NCBI GenBank assembly: GCA_028684405.1
Contig: JAQUGA010000023.1
Span: forward strand, 1 to 16,570
Direction of reading: 5' to 3'
Length of the DNA: 16,570 nucleotides
DNA from: Bacteroidales bacterium
GTDB taxonomy: Bacteria > Bacteroidota > Bacteroidia > Bacteroidales > WCHB1-69
In this document: one piece after another, positions 1 through 6,224 of the stretch
How the letters are laid out: each line of letters starts with the position of its first letter
Numbering within the stretch: position 1 is the stretch's first letter
Notes under the pieces: generated by a model
Databases searched by the model: none
Seen by the model: the letters and a program-made list of their open reading frames with translations, nothing else
What the model was told of the DNA's origin: nothing
Made by a program: the position numbers and the translations under genes

Positions 1-2
1 TT

Positions 3-1472
3 GAAAAGCAAAAAGCCACTGGGAAAATGACAGCTCGTGAGCGAATAGTTTCCATATTAGATCCCGATACTTTTCATGAATATGATATTTTTGTGGAACA
101 TGCCGGAAAAGATTTCGACATGGATAAGAAATATTTACCCGGAGATGGTGTTGTTACTGGCACTGGTACCATAAATGGGTATCCTATGTGTATTTTTGCA
201 CAAGACTTTACGGTAGCTGGAGGCTCATTAGGCTACATGCATGCCAAAAAAATATGCAAAATCATGGATCACGCCATGAAATTGAAAGTTCCCATTATTG
301 GAATCAACGATTCTGGTGGAGCTCGAATTCAAGAGGGAGTTAATGCTTTAGCAGGATACGGTGATATTTTTTATCGCAATACGCAAGCTTCAGGCGTTAT
401 TCCTCAAATTTCAGTTATTTTAGGACCTTGCGCCGGCGGCGCTGTTTATTCGCCAGCACTGACAGATTTTGTTTTTGTAGTAGATAAGATTTCAAAAATG
501 TTTATTACAGGACCAGAAGTAATCAAAACTGTATTAGGAGAAGAAATTAGTCAGGAAAACCTCGGTGGTGCCAGAGTTCATGCCGAAATTTCGGGCAATG
601 CACATTTTTTTGCACACAGCGAACAAGAGTGTTTTGAACAAATTAAAGATTTGGTTTCATATATTCCATGGAATAACAAGAAAACTGCTGAGCCATTTCT
701 GCCAAAAGCACCCAGGTCAAGAGAATATAAAATTAGTTCTATTTTTCCAACGAATCCTGCAGAACCATATGACGTTAGAGGAATCATTAAATCCATAGTT
801 GATAATTCGGAATTTTTAGAAGTATCTGAGCTTTTTGCTTCAAACATAGTCATTGGCTATGCTCGTATAAATGGCGATACTGTGGGTTTTGTAGCCAATC
901 AGCCGCTAAATAAAGCGGGAGTATTGGATTGTGACTCTTCAGATAAAGCAGCACGCTTTGTGAGATTCTGTGATAGTTTTAATATTCCTTTAGTAACGAT
1001 GGTTGACCTTCCAGGATATTTACCAGGAATTGATCAAGAGCACGCTGGAGTTATTCGTCACGGTGCCAAACTGTTGTACGCCTATTCAGAAGCAACCGTT
1101 CCAAAAATTACGGTCATTCTTCGTAAAGCATACGGAGGTGGATATATTGCCATGTGTTCACACCATTTAAAAGCTGATTTTGTTTTTGCATGGCCAACTG
1201 CCGAAATTGCCGTAATGGGACCCGAAGGAGCTGCTAATATTATTTTCCGTTCGGAAATTATGAATGCAGAAGATCCAGAAGAGATGCGAAGGATTAAAGT
1301 TCAAGAATACAAAGAGAAATTTGCAAACCCCTATGTGGCGGCTGCTTATGGCTATGTTGATGCCGTTATTCAGCCCAATGAAACGCGTGGATATATTATG
1401 CACGCTTTAAAAATTGGCAAAAGCAAGGAAGAATATCGCCCTGAGAAAAAACATGGAGTTCCACCATTCTAA
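3..1472 (+). CDS. Acyl-CoA carboxylase/decarboxylase carboxyltransferase subunit (PccB/MmdA type), 5' end outside the window
   Basis: This subunit moves CO2 between carboxybiotin and an acyl-CoA, probably the propionyl-/methylmalonyl-CoA pair. The protein has the two crotonase-like halves of the family. From the Met codon at 27, SGGARIQEG lies at residues 96-104 and GPCAGGAVYSPAL at 133-145. The second half has DLPGYLPG, GVIRHGAKLLYAY and AYGGGYIAM. The Met codon at 27 is not the start: the frame is open to the window edge and reads EKQKATGK before MTARERI, which matches the conserved family N-terminus (GKLTARERI-like). About 20-30 residues are therefore missing. The biotin carrier gene follows 47 bases later and probably shares the transcript. 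Neither a biotin carboxylase nor a membrane decarboxylase beta subunit is visible, so carboxylase (PCC) and sodium-pumping decarboxylase (MmdA) remain open. Family call is certain, substrate is inferred. Confidence 0.93.
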   Translation, partial: EKQKATGKMTARERIVSILDPDTFHEYDIFVEHAGKDFDMDKKYLPGDGVVTGTGTINGYPMCIFAQDFTVAGGSLGYMHAKKICKIMDHAMKLKVPIIGINDSGGARIQEGVNALAGYGDIFYRNTQASGVIPQISVILGPCAGGAVYSPALTDFVFVVDKISKMFITGPEVIKTVLGEEISQENLGGARVHAEISGNAHFFAHSEQECFEQIKDLVSYIPWNNKKTAEPFLPKAPRSREYKISSIFPTNPAEPYDVRGIIKSIVDNSEFLEVSELFASNIVIGYARINGDTVGFVANQPLNKAGVLDCDSSDKAARFVRFCDSFNIPLVTMVDLPGYLPGIDQEHAGVIRHGAKLLYAYSEATVPKITVILRKAYGGGYIAMCSHHLKADFVFAWPTAEIAVMGPEGAANIIFRSEIMNAEDPEEMRRIKVQEYKEKFANPYVAAAYGYVDAVIQPNETRGYIMHALKIGKSKEEYRPEKKHGVPPF

Positions 1473-1519
1473 AAATGGCATAAATAAGTAGTTTTTTAAT
1501 TAAATTAATATTTTAAATT

Positions 1520-1792
1520 ATGTCTGAAGAAAAACCACAAAGTAATAAAATATACAGAAAAGTTTATATTCTTTCTGACCCTGGATTAATTTATCCATTT
1601 ATTCCAGGAACTGTGAGTTCCTTCATTGTTAAAAAAGGCGATGAAGTTGTAAAAGGCGATCAATTATTTATTTTGGATGCAATGAAAATGAATAATATCG
1701 TTTTGGCACCTGTAGACGGAGTCGTTAAAAAAATCAATGTGAAAGTTGGTGAGAAGGTAAGTAAGAATGATGTTATTATGGAAATAGTTTGA
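1520..1792 (+). CDS. Biotin carboxyl carrier protein, stand-alone biotinyl domain
   Basis: This 90-residue carrier holds the biotin that shuttles CO2 to or from the carboxyltransferase encoded just upstream. Almost the whole protein is one biotinyl/lipoyl domain. The attachment motif DAMKMNN gives biotinyl Lys56, and the flanking G-T-V, A-P-V-D-G-V-V and V-G-E-K-V segments are typical of the two half-barrels. There is no long Ala/Pro linker of the kind seen in AccB or in decarboxylase gamma/alpha fusions, so this is a minimal carrier. It lies 47 bases after the carboxyltransferase. The next gene has its own promoter-like sequence, so this probably ends the operon. Partners expected outside the window are biotin carboxylase (carboxylase complex) or the membrane beta subunit (decarboxylase complex). 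Confidence 0.92.
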   Translation: MSEEKPQSNKIYRKVYILSDPGLIYPFIPGTVSSFIVKKGDEVVKGDQLFILDAMKMNNIVLAPVDGVVKKINVKVGEKVSKNDVIMEIV

Positions 1793-1836
1793 TTTTTTTT
1801 GGTTTGTTGGTTTTTACAAATTAGTAAAAAAATGTT

Positions 1837-1844
1837 TTAATTTG
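1837..1844 (+). promoter_or_regulatory. Possible -7 box for the glycosyltransferase gene
   Basis: TTAATTTG differs at one position from the Bacteroidota -7 consensus TAnnTTTG and lies 28 bases before the ATG at 1873. No good -33 element is visible, and the 80-base gap is AT-rich, so chance is possible. Confidence 0.33.
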
Positions 1845-1872
1845 CATTCTAATTTATCATGAAAACATAAAG

Positions 1873-3102
1873 ATGCCCAAAATACTTCGTATTATTAACC
1901 GCTTTAATCTAGGTGGTCCAACCTACAATGCTGCATATTTATCAAAATACATGCCCTCAGATTTTGAAACAATGCTCATTGGTGGCGAAAAAGATAAATC
2001 TGAAGCCAATTCGGAATTTATTATTAGTAGCCTTGGACTTGAAGCAAATGTTTTACCTGAAATGAAGCGGGAAATTTGTATTACGAAGGATGTTATTGCA
2101 TATCGCAAATTAAAAAAAATAATTCATGATTATAAGCCTGATATTGTTCACACTCATGCATCAAAAGCTGGAGCATTAGGTAGATGGGCTGCCTATAATT
2201 GTGGCGTTCCTGTTATCATTCATACTTTTCATGGACACGTTTTTGATGCATACTTTGGTAATACCCAAGCTAATTTTTACAAATTATTGGAAAGAAAATT
2301 GGCTAAGATTTCTACAAAAATTATTGCTATAAGCGAAAATCAGAAACAGGATTTAGTTTATAAATATCACATATGCCCTGATGAAAAAGTTGAAATTATT
2401 AAACTCGGTTTCGACCTTGAGCGTTTTCAACAGAATATTGATGAAAAAAGAATTGATTTTCGGACGAAATATTTAATTAAAGACGATGAAATTGCCATTG
2501 CTTTAACTGGACGAATTGTTCCCGTTAAGAATCACATGCTTTTTTTAAAAGCAATCGCACAATTATCAAAATTATCAACTAGAAAGTTGCGGTTTTTTAT
2601 CGTTGGAGACGGAGAAACAAGGAAAAAAGTAGAGGAAAACGCAAAATCTCTAAATATAGATTTTGTAGATTTTAACACGGAAGCACGACCAGCTTTACTA
2701 ACCTTTACTTCATGGATAAAAGATGTTGATGTTGTAAATGCAGGTGTTGACATTGTTGCTCTAACTTCCTTAAACGAAGGAACCCCTGTAAGTTTAATTG
2801 AAGCACAAGCTTCCGGGAAACCCATTGTTTCTACAAATGTTGGAGGAGTTTCAAATGTAGTTATAGAAAACAAAACAGCTCTTTTGTCCGAAAGCAATAA
2901 TGTATACCAATTAACCCAAAACTTATTAGCTTTGATTGAGAATGATAATCTGCGAAAACAAATGTCAAATCAGGGTATTGACTTTGTTATGGAAAAGTTT
3001 CATTATTCTCGTTTGGTTTCTGAGACCGCTGATTTATACCATTATCTTTTAGCCGAAAAAAAGAGATCTGTTGCTCCGCTTATGGCAATTCAAAAAGGGT
3101 AA
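1873..3102 (+). CDS. Glycosyltransferase family 4 (GT-B fold)
   Basis: A 409-residue retaining GT-B glycosyltransferase, presumably cytoplasmic, that transfers a sugar from a nucleotide-sugar donor to a surface-glycan or lipid acceptor. The acceptor-side half has the glycine-rich loop LGGPTYN (residues 13-19), then VHTHASKAGALGR (92-104) and HTFHGHVF (117-124). The donor half has GRIVPVKNH (213-221), VGDGE (244-248) and the nucleotide-sugar signature NEGTPVSLIEAQASGKP (301-317), with the EX7E-type acidic pair, followed by VSTNVGG. There is no signal peptide or membrane segment. It stands alone between the biotin carrier and the aldehyde dehydrogenase and is not in a recognisable polysaccharide cluster, so the product cannot be named. 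A three-codon reading frame (1859-1870) ends two bases before its ATG. Confidence 0.9.
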   Translation: MPKILRIINRFNLGGPTYNAAYLSKYMPSDFETMLIGGEKDKSEANSEFIISSLGLEANVLPEMKREICITKDVIAYRKLKKIIHDYKPDIVHTHASKAGALGRWAAYNCGVPVIIHTFHGHVFDAYFGNTQANFYKLLERKLAKISTKIIAISENQKQDLVYKYHICPDEKVEIIKLGFDLERFQQNIDEKRIDFRTKYLIKDDEIAIALTGRIVPVKNHMLFLKAIAQLSKLSTRKLRFFIVGDGETRKKVEENAKSLNIDFVDFNTEARPALLTFTSWIKDVDVVNAGVDIVALTSLNEGTPVSLIEAQASGKPIVSTNVGGVSNVVIENKTALLSESNNVYQLTQNLLALIENDNLRKQMSNQGIDFVMEKFHYSRLVSETADLYHYLLAEKKRSVAPLMAIQKG

Positions 3103-3171
3103 ATTAGTCTCTTTTATTCTTTTATAATACTTATTTCTTATCAGAAGCAAACCTTCTTGGTTTTTCTTTGT

Positions 3172-3179
3172 TATTTTTA
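3172..3179 (+). promoter_or_regulatory. Weak -7-like box before the aldehyde dehydrogenase gene
   Basis: TATTTTTA matches seven of the eight TAnnTTTG consensus positions (final G is A), 20 bases before the ATG at 3200. The same variant precedes the Wzi-like gene at 12744. No clear -33 element is seen. Confidence 0.3.
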
Positions 3180-3199
3180 CAAACACAAAATGGTAAAAT

Positions 3200-4576
3200 A
3201 TGAACTATTCGGTAATACTAGAAAATCAAAAAAAATATTTTTATTCAGAAGCGACAAAGAGTATCTCCTTTCGGAAGAAAATGTTGAAAACACTAAAAAA
3301 ACTGATTTTAGATAACGAAGAAGATATTTTAGCTGCCGTTTATGCAGATTTGAAAAAACCAGATTTTGAAAATCAACTGACAGAGACCCAATTTACTTTA
3401 TGGGAAATAGATTATTTTTTAAAAAATGTCTTAAAATTGGCCAAACCTCAATACGTTGAAACTCCTCTTTTTCATAAGCCAGGATATAGTTTTATAAAAC
3501 CAGAACCACTTGGTGTTTCTTTGATAATTTCGCCATGGAATTATCCTTTTCAGCTATTAATGGCTCCTTTGGCTGCCAATATTGCCGCAGGAAATTGCAC
3601 TCTTTTAAAACCGTCCGAAATCTCACCCAATACATCTGCGATTCTTGCCAAGCTTATTCCACAATATTTTAATCCAGAATATATTGCAATAATCGAAGGA
3701 GGCGTTTCAGAAACGAGTGAACTGTTGAAACTAAAATTTGATCATATTTTCTACACTGGTAGCTCGCAAGTAGGAAAAATAGTAATGACCGCCGCCGCTC
3801 AAAATCTTTGTCCAGTTACCCTCGAATTGGGTGGGAAAAGTCCTTGTGTGATAGAAGAAAATGTGCCACTGAAGCAAACCGCCCGAAAAATTGCTTGGGG
3901 AAAATTTCTAAACGCCGGACAAACCTGTATTGCTCCCGATTATGTTCTGGTTCACGAATCTATTAAAAATCAATTTGTTGAGCTTTTACAAAATACAATT
4001 ACAGAATTTTATGGCGAAAATCCTCAAAATTCTGCGCATTATGCTCGAATTATAAATCAAAGGCATTGGCAAAGGCTCACTTCCTATTTGAAAAATGCAG
4101 AAATAATTTTTGGCGGCAAGTCCAATGAAGAAGATCTGTTTATTGCTCCAACAATTGTTGATAACCCCGATTTATCATCCCCTTTGATGATTGACGAAAT
4201 TTTTGGCCCCATTTTGCCCATTATTACATATCAGAAAATTGAAGAGGTTGCTAAATTCATTAATGAGCGACCAAAACCATTGGCCATGTATGTTTTTTCG
4301 AAAAACAAAAGAAATATTAATTATTTAATTTCCAGAACCTCTTCTGGTGGAATGTGCATCAACGACACTTTATCTCATATTACAAGTTCCGAACTGCCAT
4401 TTGGTGGAGTGGGAGAGAGTGGCATGGGGAATTATCATGGAAAAGCAGGATTTGACACCTTTTCACATTACAAAAGTGTAATGAAGAAAAGTTTTCTTGT
4501 AGATTTTAGCATGAAATACCCTCCATATATGAAGTTAAGTCCATTAATGAAGAAAGTGATTAAATGGATTTCGTGA
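3200..4576 (+). CDS. Aldehyde dehydrogenase, class 3 (ALDH3) family
   Basis: NAD(P)-dependent oxidation of an aldehyde, probably fatty or aromatic, to the acid. All catalytic elements are present: SPWNYP with oxyanion Asn114, LLKPSE with Lys137, FYTGSSQVGK (184-193) for cofactor binding, LELGGKSP with general base Glu209, and GQTCIAPDY with nucleophile Cys243. The numbering coincides with rat ALDH3A1 (Asn114, Glu209, Cys243). EIFGP and PFGGVGESGMG follow near the C-terminus. The 458-residue length and KYPPYMK tail are typical of class 3, which lacks the N-terminal extension of ALDH1/2. The tail is only mildly hydrophobic, so membrane anchoring is uncertain. It meets the LuxE-like gene tail-to-tail with 16 bases between them. 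The two together suggest fatty acid/aldehyde chemistry, but they are not in one operon. Substrate unknown. Confidence 0.93.
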   Translation: MNYSVILENQKKYFYSEATKSISFRKKMLKTLKKLILDNEEDILAAVYADLKKPDFENQLTETQFTLWEIDYFLKNVLKLAKPQYVETPLFHKPGYSFIKPEPLGVSLIISPWNYPFQLLMAPLAANIAAGNCTLLKPSEISPNTSAILAKLIPQYFNPEYIAIIEGGVSETSELLKLKFDHIFYTGSSQVGKIVMTAAAQNLCPVTLELGGKSPCVIEENVPLKQTARKIAWGKFLNAGQTCIAPDYVLVHESIKNQFVELLQNTITEFYGENPQNSAHYARIINQRHWQRLTSYLKNAEIIFGGKSNEEDLFIAPTIVDNPDLSSPLMIDEIFGPILPIITYQKIEEVAKFINERPKPLAMYVFSKNKRNINYLISRTSSGGMCINDTLSHITSSELPFGGVGESGMGNYHGKAGFDTFSHYKSVMKKSFLVDFSMKYPPYMKLSPLMKKVIKWIS

Positions 4577-4592
4577 GTTAAGTAATTGACTG

Positions 4593-5585
4593 CTAAACGG
4601 TTAACAGGCTACATCCACGAATTTCCGACGTATCCATTCTTCCGAGTATATCAAAACGTCCATTTGATTTAATTTCGCCCATATCATCGGTAGCAATAAA
4701 GCTACAGGAATCGATGTTTGCTAAATCAATAATGGAAATAGCACCTTTTCCACTTTCGAAATGTGCCATCGGATCATAAAGATCACGGATTAATATTTTC
4801 ATTTGTGGTGGCATTCCAAATCCATTTTCATCTACTGAATAGGCTTGCGACAAAAGTTCTGTCATTCCATATTCGGAATAGACATTTTTAACCCCAAAAC
4901 CATTTTTTAATAATTGATGAAGTTCCGCTCTAATCAGCTCTTTTCCTCTTCCTTTCATGCCTCCTGTTTCAATAATTTTCAAATCTGGAAAATCAATTTT
5001 GAATGTATTGCAAAAATCAATTAAAGCAAAAGTGACCCCAAATAAAACAACTTCTTTGTTCTGATTTTTCAATACTTCTAGTTTTTGAGCAAGTTTTTGA
5101 AAATCATTTAAATAAAAAGCAGAATCTGAGTTTTTTGTTTGCTGCATAAAATAGTTGACCATATGCACCAACGATGAATCCCCTCTTTCTATATAAGAAG
5201 GCAACATCCCTAAAATTATTTTTTCCTCTAAACTGCCAAAAACAGATTCAAATATTTTTACACTATTTTTGTTGTAAAAATCTATATCTTTAACATAATG
5301 CCTTGAACGAGTTTCACTTCCTGTGCCACTGCTTTCAAAAACCTGTTCTTCTTTGAATGAGCCGCTAAGTATTTTCTGAGTTTTAAAAAAACCAATGGGA
5401 AGAAATGGGATTTTTGAATAGTGTTGAATTTTATCAGGAAAAACAGAAAGATGTTCAACAAATTCATGGTAAATTTTGTTCTGTTCATATTGGTACCGAA
5501 AAACAGACAATGCCAAATCATTAAACGACTGATTTACCGAAAAATTTAATACTTTTGTTTTTAGTTCCGAACGAAGATTAGACAT
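4593..5585 (-). CDS. LuxE-like acyl-protein synthetase / ANL-superfamily acyltransferase
   Basis: A 330-residue relative of LuxE, the bioluminescence subunit that activates a fatty acid with ATP and carries it as an acyl-thioester. From the Met at 5585, PFLPIGFFKT lies at 60-69, the ATP-loop-like FESSGTGSETRSRHY at 83-97, FGVTFALID at 182-190, and the adenylate-binding YSEYGMTE at 236-243. The TDDMGE / GRMDTSEIRGCSL end of the family is also present. Cys325, five residues from the C-terminus, corresponds in place to the acylated C-terminal Cys of LuxE (Cys364 in the marine enzymes, from memory). An earlier ATG at 5618 would add 11 residues (MYFCFAIHYKN), but a consensus -7 box at 5608-5615 overlaps it, so I choose 5585. 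No LuxC reductase or luciferase is visible, so the acyl acceptor is unknown. Many Bacteroidota carry such genes without bioluminescence. Confidence 0.82.
   Translation of the reverse strand: MSNLRSELKTKVLNFSVNQSFNDLALSVFRYQYEQNKIYHEFVEHLSVFPDKIQHYSKIPFLPIGFFKTQKILSGSFKEEQVFESSGTGSETRSRHYVKDIDFYNKNSVKIFESVFGSLEEKIILGMLPSYIERGDSSLVHMVNYFMQQTKNSDSAFYLNDFQKLAQKLEVLKNQNKEVVLFGVTFALIDFCNTFKIDFPDLKIIETGGMKGRGKELIRAELHQLLKNGFGVKNVYSEYGMTELLSQAYSVDENGFGMPPQMKILIRDLYDPMAHFESGKGAISIIDLANIDSCSFIATDDMGEIKSNGRFDILGRMDTSEIRGCSLLTV
5550..5557 (+). promoter_or_regulatory. Possible -7 box for the lipoprotein gene at 5595
   Basis: TACTTTTG fits TAnnTTTG exactly and lies 37 bases before the ATG at 5595. It is inside the first codons of the divergent LuxE-like gene. 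No -33 TTG is found at the expected distance, so this is a tentative call. Confidence 0.3.
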
Positions 5586-5594
5586 GTTTTTATA

Positions 5595-6137
5595 ATGAAT
5601 CGCAAAACAAAAATACATCAGAAAACCCTAGGTTTTACAATTTTGCCAGTTCTTTTTGCATTTAGCGTAATGCTTTTGTTGCAGAATTGTCGAAAACCCG
5701 AGGAGTTTCCCCCCATTCCACATATTGAATTTGTGAGTTTTAACAAAATTATTACGCCCAATGGCATTGATGATAAAGGCATTTTGACCCTGTTTTTCAC
5801 GGATGGTGATGGCGACATCGGCTTAAGCGAAACCGATACTTTATCTCCCTTCGATCCAGAATCTGAATTTCATTACAATTTTTTTATCGACTATTTTGAA
5901 AAACAAAATGGCACTTTCGTCAAAGTTGATTTGCCCTTCTCTCTAAATTCCAGAATCCCAATCCTAAATACTTCCAACACCAACCGTCCTTTAAAAGGAA
6001 ATATCGACATCGAACTTTTTATCAATAATATTTTATCCCCACATGATACCATTCGCTTTGAATGCCAAATATGCGACAGAGCACTCAATAAAAGCAACCG
6101 AATAGTGACTCCTGATATTGTTATCAAAAAACAATAA
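5595..6137 (+). CDS. Predicted lipoprotein with a DGDGDIG motif, function unknown
   Basis: A 180-residue protein with a basic N-terminus, a hydrophobic stretch (about residues 12-29) and LLLQNC, giving a lipobox-like Cys32. Asn at -1 is unusual, but Bacteroidota lipoboxes are loose. The mature part begins RKPEEFPP and contains FFTDGDGDIGLSETD at about 67-81. This Asp-rich turn is shared by a family of uncharacterised Bacteroidota lipoproteins and looks like a divalent-cation loop (inference). The remainder alternates short polar and hydrophobic segments, consistent with an all-beta domain. It is transcribed away from the LuxE-like gene, and the two start codons are 9 bases apart. dxs follows 87 bases after its stop, with its own promoter. 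No function can be assigned. Confidence 0.78.
   Translation: MNRKTKIHQKTLGFTILPVLFAFSVMLLLQNCRKPEEFPPIPHIEFVSFNKIITPNGIDDKGILTLFFTDGDGDIGLSETDTLSPFDPESEFHYNFFIDYFEKQNGTFVKVDLPFSLNSRIPILNTSNTNRPLKGNIDIELFINNILSPHDTIRFECQICDRALNKSNRIVTPDIVIKKQ
5608..5615 (-). promoter_or_regulatory. -7 box for the LuxE-like gene
   Basis: On the minus strand this reads TATTTTTG, an exact match to TAnnTTTG. Transcription would begin near 5601, about 16 bases before the ATG at 5585. It overlaps the alternative ATG at 5618 and thereby argues against it. It lies within codons 5-7 of the divergent lipoprotein gene. Confidence 0.48.
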
Positions 6138-6192
6138 TATTTCAAAAAGAGAGTTTCAATTACTTATTAATAAACCCTGCAAATAAAAATTG

Positions 6193-6200
6193 TAAGTTTG
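6193..6200 (+). promoter_or_regulatory. -7 box of the dxs promoter
   Basis: TAAGTTTG fits TAnnTTTG exactly, 24 bases before the ATG at 6225. A TTG codon at 6198-6200, in frame with dxs, lies inside this box and so cannot be the real start. The box and what follows it (6197-6211) match the glycosyltransferase leader (1841-1855) at 14 of 15 bases. Confidence 0.55.
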
Positions 6201-6224
6201 CACTCTAATTTTTTACGATTAAAA

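Noticed and set aside
27..29. ATG at 27 as the start of the carboxyltransferase gene
   Set aside because: The frame is open upstream to base 3 and reads EKQKATGK, which belongs to the conserved family N-terminus, so the gene starts outside the window.
565..853. Reading frames of 77 and 91 codons on both strands within the carboxyltransferase gene
   Set aside because: They lie wholly inside a strongly conserved gene, lack recognisable motifs and are frame shadows. The same holds for the other internal frames in the ALDH, dxs, ispD, queA and acyltransferase genes.
3149..3163. AAACC-TTCTT-GGTTT hairpin followed by T-rich sequence after the glycosyltransferase gene
   Set aside because: Only five mostly A-T pairs; in sequence this AT-rich it is likely to occur by chance. 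A weak terminator cannot be excluded.
3200..5585. A bioluminescence (lux) operon
   Set aside because: No luciferase (luxAB), luxC or luxD is present, and the LuxE-like and ALDH genes converge rather than forming an operon.
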